Assembly: GCF_023555055.1 (NCBI RefSeq)
Contig: NZ_JAMJPL010000001.1
Span: 372,001-436,000, forward strand
Direction: 5' to 3'
Origin: Marinobacter sp. ATCH36
GTDB taxonomy: Bacteria > Pseudomonadota > Gammaproteobacteria > Pseudomonadales > Oleiphilaceae
DNA length: 64,000 nucleotides
The notes under the pieces were generated by a model. That model was not told the DNA's origin. It saw nothing but the letters and a program-made list of their open reading frames with translations, and made no database searches. The translations under genes were made by a program, and so were the position numbers. Below are positions 8,430 to 15,670 of the stretch, piece after piece (position 1 is the first letter of the stretch; every line of letters starts with the position of its first letter).

Positions 8430-9853
8430 TTGCCCCCGTATTCGCTGTGGTTGGACACCCCAACAAGGGAAAATCCAGCATCGTGGCCACCTTATCCCAG
8501 AACGATGCCATCGCCATCGCCCTGGAACCCGGAACTACTCGTCAGCGCCAGGAGTACCCGCTGACCGTGGATGGAAAAACCCTGTACACCCTGGTGGATA
8601 CTCCGGGTTTCCAGCGCCCGCGGCGAGTCCTGGAATGGCTGGAGGCCCACAGCGTTTCGGCCTCCGACCGTGCGGAAACCGTGAAGGCCTTTATTGTCCA
8701 GCACCGTGACGATGGCGGATTTACCGATGAATGTGAGTTGCTGGCCCCGTTGACCGAAGGTGCAGGCATTATTTATGTGGTTGATGGCTCTGTGCCCTAC
8801 AGCGCCCAGCATGAAGCGGAAATGACCATCCTGCGCTGGACTGGACAACCGAGCCTGGCGCTGATCAACAGTATCGGCGAGGACGATTACAGCGACACCT
8901 GGATGCGCGCGCTTGGCCAGTTCTTCCAGGTAGTTCGCAAGTTCGATGCGGTTACCGCTCCGTTTGAGCAACATATCAGCCTTTTGCGGGCATTCGGCCA
9001 GCTGGAACCGGACTGGGAGCAGCCTCTGGAACAGGCGACTGAATTTTTGCTCGCCCAACGACGCCAACGCCGAACTGAAGCGGCGGCACTGATTGCCCGT
9101 ACCCTGGAAGATATGATGTCGTTTCGTGAGAAGCGCACGCTAACCACACTCCAGACCAGCGAAATGTCTGATGACGAACTTGCCAGGCAGCTGCGGGCCA
9201 GTTGGTATGATAATCAGCGAAAACGGGAGCAGCATCTGCGAATCGCCATCGAACGACTCTATGAGCATCACCGTGTAGAGCGCCAGGAAGCCGAGCTTGA
9301 GTGGCACAGTGAACATGACCTGTTCAGCGAGGACAGCCGCAAGGCCTGGGGGGTCAACCGCCGTTACCTTGCGACAGCCGGGTTCGGAGCCGGTGCTGTC
9401 GGTGGGGCCGGCGTGGATGCACTGACTCTGGGCCACTCACTGGGCGCCGGTGCCCTGGTCGGGGGATTGATTGGCGCTGCGGGCAGTTATTTTTACGGCG
9501 ACCGCCTGACTCTGCCAGTGCTGAATACCGGCGTACTGACCAATGGGCTCAGAACCGCTACATTTGGTCCTGTACAGGACAGCCAGTTCGGCTATGTTGT
9601 ATTAGGAAGGGCAGTCAACCACTGGTGGCACATCAGCCACCGCAATCACGCCGGTCGCGAACTGCTGGACCTGGCACCGGCGGACAACCACTGGCTGGAA
9701 CACCTGGATCGGACCAACCGTCGGGTTATTCACCGGGCCCTTGAACGCTGCCATAAACAGCGGGCCCTGGACGACAAAACCCGGATGGCATTGGCCGACG
9801 CCATCGAGCAGGCCATGGGCGCCTACGACGATTGGCGGTTGAACCGAGCCTGA
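8426..9853 (+). CDS. GTPase with DUF3482 domain
   Basis: A 475-residue protein with an N-terminal Era/TrmE-like GTPase domain: P-loop GHPNKGKSS (residues 9-17), switch-I threonines in EPGTTRQR, and G3 motif DTPGFQ. The G4 position reads INSIG instead of NKxD, so nucleotide specificity may be relaxed. The C-terminal half (DUF3482) has a charged helical region and a glycine-rich, zipper-like stretch (about residues 312-355) that could insert in or cross a membrane. It overlaps the DUF2868 gene by four bases. The pair recalls YcjF/YcjX-type systems, in which a P-loop protein partners a membrane protein, but the role is unknown. Confidence 0.82.
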   Translation: MIAPVFAVVGHPNKGKSSIVATLSQNDAIAIALEPGTTRQRQEYPLTVDGKTLYTLVDTPGFQRPRRVLEWLEAHSVSASDRAETVKAFIVQHRDDGGFTDECELLAPLTEGAGIIYVVDGSVPYSAQHEAEMTILRWTGQPSLALINSIGEDDYSDTWMRALGQFFQVVRKFDAVTAPFEQHISLLRAFGQLEPDWEQPLEQATEFLLAQRRQRRTEAAALIARTLEDMMSFREKRTLTTLQTSEMSDDELARQLRASWYDNQRKREQHLRIAIERLYEHHRVERQEAELEWHSEHDLFSEDSRKAWGVNRRYLATAGFGAGAVGGAGVDALTLGHSLGAGALVGGLIGAAGSYFYGDRLTLPVLNTGVLTNGLRTATFGPVQDSQFGYVVLGRAVNHWWHISHRNHAGRELLDLAPADNHWLEHLDRTNRRVIHRALERCHKQRALDDKTRMALADAIEQAMGAYDDWRLNRA

Positions 9854-9903
9854 CAGGGATGTTTATACTATTGGGCTGTTCCATCACATAACGAGGAATA
9901 AGT

Positions 9904-10299
9904 ATGAAAATTGTACGAGTTCAGGACATCATCGGCACCGAGCGCGAAGTTTCCGGGCCGGGCTGGACCAGTCGCCGTATGCTGCTGAAAAAGGATGGCA
10001 TGGGATTTTCGTTTCACGAAACCATTATCCCTGCCGGTGCAGAGCTGAACCTCTGGTACAAGCATCACCTCGAAGCCGTCTATTGCGTGGCCGGCAACGG
10101 CAGCATCTATGACAAGGCCACTGGCGAAACACACGAGATCAGCGACGGAACCCTCTACGCCCTGGACAAGAACGACCCTCACACCCTTCGTGGCGGTACC
10201 GAGGACATGCGCCTGATCTGCGCATTCAACCCGCCCGTTACCGGCCGTGAAGTTCACGACGAAGACGGCGCTTATCTCCCGGATACCGGCGACAACTAA
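9904..10299 (+). CDS. ectC: L-ectoine synthase
   Basis: A 131-residue cupin enzyme that closes N-gamma-acetyl-diaminobutyrate to the compatible solute ectoine. The three iron ligands known for EctC are all present and in register: Glu57 (KHHLEAVY), Tyr85 (GTLYALD) and His93 (NDPHTLRG). The C-terminal [10 protein letters not shown] is also typical, so the enzyme should be active. The ATG at 9904 follows GAGGAA. Unusually, ectA and ectB are not adjacent: upstream is a GTPase gene and downstream an MFS permease. A full ectABC operon may exist elsewhere, or this could be a solitary EctC using imported or hydrolysed precursor. Confidence 0.93.
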   Translation: MKIVRVQDIIGTEREVSGPGWTSRRMLLKKDGMGFSFHETIIPAGAELNLWYKHHLEAVYCVAGNGSIYDKATGETHEISDGTLYALDKNDPHTLRGGTEDMRLICAFNPPVTGREVHDEDGAYLPDTGDN

Positions 10300-10310
10300 G
10301 CCCGGCCCCA

Positions 10311-11513
10311 GTGGCTGACGTTTCAGAGACCACAACACCGCCACCGGCAGCAAAGCTGCTCCCGGTGGCGGTGTTGCTTTGGCTGGCCGGTGTTTATCTG
10401 CGCATACCGGTGCTGGTGGCGCCGCCGCTGGCACCTTTCATCAGCGACGAACTCGGCCTGTCCCAGGCCCTGACCGGCGCCCTTACAACGCTTCCCATTC
10501 TGATGCTGGCGGTCGGCTCCATGCCCGGCTCCCTAGCCATAGCCCGGCTGGGCCCCAGGAACACACTCGCGCTTGCCATGGTGATCATGGTTATAGGCTC
10601 CGCAGGCCGCGGCCTTGCGCCGGATACCATCACACTGATGCTGGCCAGCGCCGTCATGGGCTTTGGCATCGCCATGATGCAACCCTCACTGCCGGCTCTG
10701 TTACCTCGCTGGCTCGAACCAAAACACCTGGCCATTGGCTCTGCCATCTACATGAACGGCATGCTCATGGGTGAGTTTATCGGCGCTGGTATAACATTGC
10801 CTGTGCTGATGCCACTGATGGACGACAGCTGGCGGGCCACCCTTCTGGCCTGGTCATTGCCCGGCTTACTGGTAGCCTCCGCCCTGTTCCTGCCACGCAG
10901 AGACATGGCCCGTCCGGTACGAAAACCCTCCTGGCTACCGGACTGGAAAAACCCTCTCACCCTGAGAATCGGCCTGCTACTGGGCCTGTCCGGATCCCTG
11001 TTCTTCGGCCTCAACGCCTATATGGCTAGCCTTCTGGAACAACAGGGCAACTTTGAAATGCTGGCGGATGCGCTCTTCTGGTACAACTTCGCCCAGGTAG
11101 TGGCATCGCTAATAATGCTAAAAATGGCGAGATACTGGGTAGGCCGGAAGCTTCCGATCATTGTAGCCGCCACCGGTAGCATTATCGGTACGGTCGGCAC
11201 GCTGTTATTGACCGGCTGGTGGGCCATTGCCAGCGCGACCTTTATGAGCTTGACCGCAGGGATTCTGCTCATTCTTCTGGTGGCGTTACCGCCGGTATTG
11301 GTTGAATCCCGAGAAACAGGTCGACTTTCCGCAGGCAACTTCCTGGTCGGCTACACGATGGCGTTTTCAATCCCCATGATCGGCGGTTTGCTGGCTGACT
11401 GGGGCAATGACGCCCGATATGCAGTGGGTTTCATTATCGCCTATTGCGTTCTGGTCCTCCCACTGACCTTTACCCTGGACCTGAAACGACAAAAGGGCCA
11501 ACCACAAAGCTGA
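10311..11513 (+). CDS. MFS transporter, CynX/NimT-like
   Basis: A 400-residue major facilitator with about 12 membrane segments and a short polar N-terminus. The start is GTG at 10311, only 12 bases after ectC, suggesting co-transcription. The N-terminal half has PPLAPFISDELGLSQALTGALTTLP and the loop ARLGPRNTLALAMV, the pattern of the cyanate/nitroimidazole (CynX/NimT) branch. Substrate is unknown. The link to ectC raises the possibility of an ectoine-related solute, but this is only inference from distance. The gene ends in front of palindromic repeat copy A. Confidence 0.82.
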   Translation: MADVSETTTPPPAAKLLPVAVLLWLAGVYLRIPVLVAPPLAPFISDELGLSQALTGALTTLPILMLAVGSMPGSLAIARLGPRNTLALAMVIMVIGSAGRGLAPDTITLMLASAVMGFGIAMMQPSLPALLPRWLEPKHLAIGSAIYMNGMLMGEFIGAGITLPVLMPLMDDSWRATLLAWSLPGLLVASALFLPRRDMARPVRKPSWLPDWKNPLTLRIGLLLGLSGSLFFGLNAYMASLLEQQGNFEMLADALFWYNFAQVVASLIMLKMARYWVGRKLPIIVAATGSIIGTVGTLLLTGWWAIASATFMSLTAGILLILLVALPPVLVESRETGRLSAGNFLVGYTMAFSIPMIGGLLADWGNDARYAVGFIIAYCVLVLPLTFTLDLKRQKGQPQS

Positions 11514-11546
11514 CCCTCAAAAGGAAGCCCACTTACAACTTGATAG

Positions 11547-11635
11547 CCGTGGGGTGGGGGTAAATTTTCCGCCAGAAATGGGTGTCTGAGCGAAGCGAGT
11601 TCCATTTCCAAGGAAAAATTACCCCCACCCCGCGG
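11547..11635 (+). repeat. Family-1 palindromic element, copy A
   Basis: Arms at 11547-11570 and 11612-11635 are near-perfect inverted repeats of about 24 bases (CCGTGGGGTGGGGGTAA type). The core contains GTGTCTGAGCGAAGCGAG on the plus strand. It lies between convergent genes (MFS permease and PLP decarboxylase) and could end transcription from both sides. Confidence 0.85.
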
Positions 11636-11647
11636 CCACCCCCAGTG

Positions 11648-12823
11648 TCAGATGTAATAGTCCTTAAGCGGAGGAAAACCGTTAAACTCTATGGCGCTAT
11701 ATGTCGTCGTGTAGGCGCCGGTAGAAAGCCAATACATACGATCACCAATGGCCAGATTCAGCGGCAACGAGTACTTGTGGTGCTCATACATGATGTCCGC
11801 GCTGTCGCAGGTCGGGCCGGCGATCACACAGTCTTCGCCCTCGCCGGATTTCTCGGTGTAGATCGGGAACTTGATGGACTCGTCCAGGGTTTCAATCAGG
11901 CCGCCGAACTTGCCGACATCGGTGAAAACCCAGCGATGCAGGGCCGTGCGGGACTTCCTTGAAATCAGCACCACTTCACTGACCAGCACGCCAGCGTTCG
12001 AAATCAACGAACGGCCAGGCTCGATGATGATCTCAGGCAGCTCATCGCCGAAATCCTCATCCAGGAAGCGTTTGATTTCCTCGGCATAGGTTTTCAGGTC
12101 GTTAGTGCGGGTGATGTAGTTGGCCGGGAAGCCGCCGCCCATGTTGATCATCTTCAGTTCGATGCCATCTTCTTCTTTCAGACGCTCGAAAATGACCTTT
12201 ACCTTACCCAAAGCCGCATCCCAGGCGCCGATTTCCCGTTGCTGGGAACCCACATGGAAGGAGACGCCGTAAGGCACCAGGCCCAGGTCGCGGGCCAGGA
12301 TCAGCAGGTCCATGGCCATGTCGGTCTGGCAGCCGAACTTGCGGGACAGTGGCCAGTCGGCAGTCAGGGTACCTTCAGTGAGGATACGCACGTAAATCTT
12401 TGAGCCCGGGGCTGCCTTGGCAATGTTTCGCAAATCTGCTTCGGAATCAGTGGCGTACAGGCGCACCCCTTTCTCATAGAAAGTGCGAATATCTCTCGCT
12501 TTCTTGATAGTGTTGCCGTAACTGATCCGATCGCCAGTCACACCCAAACCCATGACCTTTTCGAGCTCATACACCGACGCAATGTCAAAGCTGGCGCCCT
12601 TGTCCCGCAGCATGGTCAGCACCTGCGGAGCCGGGTTGGCTTTTACTGCATAGTAGACGCTGGCATACGGGAAGCCTTCCACCAGGTCATCGTACTGGCG
12701 GTTGATGGTAGCGGTATCAATGACAACAAACGGCGTTTCCCGGGTATCGGCAAAGGCCTTGATACGGGCGAAGGTTTCGGCCTCATAATAATCAGCGATG
12801 ATGGCGTTGGCAGACTCGGTCAT
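11648..12823 (-). CDS. Type III PLP-dependent decarboxylase (ornithine decarboxylase-like)
   Basis: A 391-residue fold-type III (alanine-racemase-like) decarboxylase. It carries the PLP lysine in VYYAVKANP, the glycine loop NMGGGFP, the phosphate-binding EPGR, and the active-site cysteine motif GPTCDSAD that comes from the second subunit in the dimer. This matches bacterial ornithine (or ornithine/lysine) decarboxylases that make putrescine. The frame is open to 12937 but the ATG at 12823 has a GGAGGG Shine-Dalgarno and gives the family-typical N-terminus. The ATP-grasp gene lies upstream on the same strand, separated by a terminator. Ornithine versus another basic amino acid cannot be settled here. 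Confidence 0.88.
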   Translation of the reverse strand: MTESANAIIADYYEAETFARIKAFADTRETPFVVIDTATINRQYDDLVEGFPYASVYYAVKANPAPQVLTMLRDKGASFDIASVYELEKVMGLGVTGDRISYGNTIKKARDIRTFYEKGVRLYATDSEADLRNIAKAAPGSKIYVRILTEGTLTADWPLSRKFGCQTDMAMDLLILARDLGLVPYGVSFHVGSQQREIGAWDAALGKVKVIFERLKEEDGIELKMINMGGGFPANYITRTNDLKTYAEEIKRFLDEDFGDELPEIIIEPGRSLISNAGVLVSEVVLISRKSRTALHRWVFTDVGKFGGLIETLDESIKFPIYTEKSGEGEDCVIAGPTCDSADIMYEHHKYSLPLNLAIGDRMYWLSTGAYTTTYSAIEFNGFPPLKDYYI

Positions 12824-12852
12824 GGATGGTGTTTCCCTCCAGGGGCAAACAG

Positions 12853-12888
12853 GCAAAAAAATAGGTGCTACAGCAATGCTGCAGCACC
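12853..12888 (-). terminator. Rho-independent terminator after the ATP-grasp gene
   Basis: On the minus strand GGTGCTGCAGC and GCTGTAGCACC form an 11-bp stem with one mismatch and loop ATT, followed by TATTTTTTTG. It ends transcripts of the ATP-grasp gene before the decarboxylase gene. Confidence 0.8.
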
Positions 12889-12988
12889 CGTTATTGTGGC
12901 GATCATCGGGCTTTTCCCTGCCCCCGGATATGAGCATATTTACCCATGCTCCTCGGCGGCCCGATCAATGCAAAAGCCCCGTCTGGAT

Positions 12989-13807
12989 TCAGACTGCAAC
13001 CGGCCACAGTGGCGGCGGCACTGTGGGCCCGTCAGGGTCATCGGGCTCGGCATGGCGCTGCAGGTATTCCAGAATTGCCACTTTGAGATGGCTGCCCCCG
13101 GCCAGCCCCTGGTTGCCGAACAGCCGGTTGAACTCAAGCACGTAGGGGTACCCTTCGACCAGGGCAATGTCGAATCCTGCATGATCCACCTCAAGCTCCC
13201 GCGCCAGTCGTAACGCAAGATCCGTCACCACGGATGGAACCGGGCCCTTATCAATGCGCCCGCCGCGCGATACGTTATTGTAGAATCCCTGATCAGCCTG
13301 GGTTCGCCAGTAAGCGGACACCACCTTATCCCCAACGATCACCACCCTCGCGTCCCGATCAATCGGCAGGTATTCCTGGGCATATAACACACTGGTCTGC
13401 TCACAATATCGCTGCCAATCTGCACGGTTCTCAATCAGCCACACCCCTTCACCCATACTGGCCTTAGGCAGCTTGGCCACGAACGGCAGTGCCATGGCGT
13501 CCCATACAGCCTGCTGTTCCTGCGGACCATTGGCCTCGATCAGGGTCCAGGGCGTGTGCTCTGGCGCGACCGCCTGAAAGGCACGGGTCATTTCTATCTT
13601 GTCGTGGCCGATGCGGTAACTCGCAACGCTGGGGAATACCCGGCACTTCAAACCGTGAACGAGGGCGTTCAATTGCCAGTATTCCGGGAACAGAACCCAG
13701 TCTGCGTCTTTAAGCAGTTCCTTGTGGGCCAGGAACTGTTCGGGCTTGAGTACCTTGGTGTCCGGGAAGCCCAGGGTGCGGAATATGTCGAAGGAAACCA
13801 GTTTCAT
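12989..13807 (-). CDS. ATP-grasp protein, RimK-like
   Basis: A 272-residue protein with an ATP-grasp fold like RimK-type ligases. Visible elements are the central nucleotide-binding stretch LPFVAKLPKASMGEGVWLIE, YAQEYLPIDRDARVVIVGDKVV, and the metal-binding C-terminal motif FDIALVEGYPYVLEFNRLFGNQGL with the E-F-N residues that hold magnesium. The N-terminal part lacks recognisable extra domains. Such enzymes join a carboxylate to an amine via an acyl phosphate, but the substrates here are unknown. Upstream is the double repeat B/C, and downstream a strong terminator. Confidence 0.78.
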   Translation of the reverse strand: MKLVSFDIFRTLGFPDTKVLKPEQFLAHKELLKDADWVLFPEYWQLNALVHGLKCRVFPSVASYRIGHDKIEMTRAFQAVAPEHTPWTLIEANGPQEQQAVWDAMALPFVAKLPKASMGEGVWLIENRADWQRYCEQTSVLYAQEYLPIDRDARVVIVGDKVVSAYWRTQADQGFYNNVSRGGRIDKGPVPSVVTDLALRLARELEVDHAGFDIALVEGYPYVLEFNRLFGNQGLAGGSHLKVAILEYLQRHAEPDDPDGPTVPPPLWPVAV

Positions 13808-13902
13808 TTGGGTTCGGTGCGTGGTTGAGTTGGTCGCATTCTATACAGCTTTTGGTTGGGTGCAATATTTATTCCTTTGGTAAGACTGGATGGGTTGGGG
13901 AA

Positions 13903-13997
13903 GGGGTACGGGGGTATTTTATTTTTCAAATGAAAATGAACTCGCTTCGCTCAGACACCATTTTCTTTATTGAAAAATAAAATACCCCCATACCCTT
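13903..13997 (-). repeat. Family-1 palindromic element, copy B
   Basis: The arms, with GGGGGTATTTTATTTTTCAA as their inner part on the left, are complementary over about 26 bases with one mismatch. The core CTCGCTTCGCTCAGACAC is on the minus strand. The right flank ACCCTTAGGTAAC resembles that of copy D. Confidence 0.85.
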
Positions 13998-14152
13998 AGG
14001 TAACGCCAGTTGTCGCGGCGGTCTACCAGGGTTTTGCGTGGGTTAGCCTGCAACTCTGGTATTCCTGAAACGATGTCCGCCCGAAAAGACCTGAAATCAA
14101 ACCTCAGCCAAACCGAAGCTTTCCCTAGCGACATCACCATTTCCCGGCAGAG

Positions 14153-14239
14153 CGGGGTGGTGGGGGTATTTTTACGCCAGGAATGGGTGTCTGAGCGAAG
14201 CGAGTTCCATTCCCAAGGAAAAATACCCCCACCACCCCG
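14153..14239 (+). repeat. Family-1 palindromic element, copy C
   Basis: The arms CGGGGTGGTGGGGGTATTTT and TACCCCCACCACCCCG are fully complementary over the G-rich part. The core GTGTCTGAGCGAAGCGAG is in plus orientation. It forms an opposed pair with copy B. Confidence 0.85.
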
Positions 14240-14385
14240 ATCCCCACCAAAATCATCAGTCCTACCAAAGCCAAACCCAAACCCAAACCCAAAAACTGAC
14301 AGAAATCATTGCCAGACGAACAAACTTACCCTAACCTTGAACGCGAACTATTATCATTTTTGATATCAAAAAGGGAGATTATGAC

Positions 14386-14754
14386 ATGAGAAAACAAACC
14401 CTGGCGCTGCTGACCTGTGCTGCCCTGACACTACCCGTATCTTCATTCGCTGAAGAGGTTGAACACTACGAAGGCAAGGAATCCGCGACCCTGAAAGAGG
14501 CCGTAGCGAATTTCTCTGAGTACAACAAAAAGCTGGAAGAGGTTCTCTCCGGGGAGCTGGATGCGGAAGCCATGGACGAGATTCATCAGCTGACCTATAC
14601 CCTGGAAAACGCTCTCGGCAAAATCAACGAGGAGTTTGATGGCCTGGCGGTGACTCTGGAGGAAATCCACCTTGCTTCGGAGAGCGCCGATACCGAAGGT
14701 GTAGCCAGTAATGGCAAAGCCTACCTGGAAACCAGCCGCACGGTGATTGAATAA
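14386..14754 (+). CDS. Small secreted protein, DUF6746-like
   Basis: A 122-residue protein with a signal peptide (cleavage after SFA, about residue 22) and a mature part of about 100 acidic, mostly helical residues. The mature start EVEHYEGKESATLKEAVANF and the internal NALGKINEEFDGLAVTLEEIHLASE fit the DUF6746 family. There is no cysteine in the mature part and no obvious catalytic motif. GGGAG precedes the ATG. It is probably a free periplasmic protein, and its function is unknown. Confidence 0.75.
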   Translation: MRKQTLALLTCAALTLPVSSFAEEVEHYEGKESATLKEAVANFSEYNKKLEEVLSGELDAEAMDEIHQLTYTLENALGKINEEFDGLAVTLEEIHLASESADTEGVASNGKAYLETSRTVIE

Positions 14755-14809
14755 ACTTCCCGGACAAAGGCCCCTCTCGCTGCTAATCTTTTGTCTGGTA
14801 TGACAAAGG

Positions 14810-15670
14810 ATGGCAGCGATGCCCGGTTTAGATGACAGAGCACAGCAATTGCTTGACCGGCTCCAGAAGGACTACGAGTCCGGGGCCACCAAGCTGGCAT
14901 TGAAAACGCTTAGTGACCTGGTCGCCTATGTGAAGGCCGCCCAACCAACTCCTTCCGACCTCGAGCCTCTGCTCGACAGGCTACTTGAAGCTCGTCCCAG
15001 CATGCCGGTCATTGGCAATGCCATTGGGAAATTTAAGTCGTGTATCGCCGACGGCATTTCGCCGCTGGCTGCGGCCAATCAGGTTGCCAGCGAGCTGGAA
15101 AATGCCAGTTCGACCATAGTGCGACACGCCCGCCGGCAGATTCCATCCAACGCAGTGATTATGACTCACAGTGCCAGCTCGGTTGTGCTGGGACTGTTTC
15201 GTTTGCTCGTCCACAAACAGCATCAATTTTCCGTCATCTGTACCCAAAGCAGTCCCGGCATGGAGGGGCACCAGCTGGCAACAGCCCTGAACGATCTGGG
15301 GGTGCCGGTTACCCTGATCACCGATGCCCAGATGGGCTTGTTCGTCCCCCGGGCGGATGTGGTGGTCACCGGATGCGATACCTGGCTGGCAGACGGGCAT
15401 TTCATCAATAAAAGCGGAACCCGGCTGCTCGCCCTGGCTGCCCACGCCCACAACAAACCATTCTGGGTCCTGGGCGACAGCTTCAGGCACAGCGATCAGA
15501 CCAGCAATGACGTCAGCCTGGAAGAAATGCCGGCCGAAGAATTGCACGCACCTACGGGTGAGTGGATTACACCCCGGAACATTTATTTCGAGACCATTCC
15601 GGAATCGCTGATTACCGGCAGAATCAACGAGCAGGGCGTTTTTTCGTGCCCTGGCTCGCCTCAGCCGTGA
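14810..15670 (+). CDS. Initiation factor 2B (IF-2B)-like family protein
   Basis: A 286-residue protein resembling the alpha-subunit-type IF-2B family, which includes methylthioribose-1-phosphate and ribose-1,5-bisphosphate isomerases. After a helical N-terminal third comes the Rossmann-like sugar-phosphate core: IMTHSASSVVLGLF, then TQSSPGMEGHQLATAL, VVTGCDTWLADGHFINKSGT with the conserved aspartate, and AHAHNKPFWVLGDSFR. It probably isomerises a sugar phosphate, but the substrate is unclear. Its last 47 bases overlap the 3' end of the convergent hrpB gene. Confidence 0.8.
   Translation: MAAMPGLDDRAQQLLDRLQKDYESGATKLALKTLSDLVAYVKAAQPTPSDLEPLLDRLLEARPSMPVIGNAIGKFKSCIADGISPLAAANQVASELENASSTIVRHARRQIPSNAVIMTHSASSVVLGLFRLLVHKQHQFSVICTQSSPGMEGHQLATALNDLGVPVTLITDAQMGLFVPRADVVVTGCDTWLADGHFINKSGTRLLALAAHAHNKPFWVLGDSFRHSDQTSNDVSLEEMPAEELHAPTGEWITPRNIYFETIPESLITGRINEQGVFSCPGSPQP

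Larger units (their letters stand above)
13808..14385. other. Non-coding region with repeats B and C
   Basis: A 578-base gap between divergently transcribed genes. It contains two oppositely oriented palindromic elements (13903-13997 and 14153-14239) about 155 bases apart. The last 120 bases before 14386 are AT-rich and probably carry the promoter of the DUF6746 gene. The open frames crossing the repeats (reading SERSEF from the core) are artefacts. Confidence 0.6.

Noticed and set aside
14010..14363. Short frames through repeat C and similar ones at copies A and E
   Set aside because: They read the repeat core (SERSEF) and proline runs from the G-rich arms; not genes.
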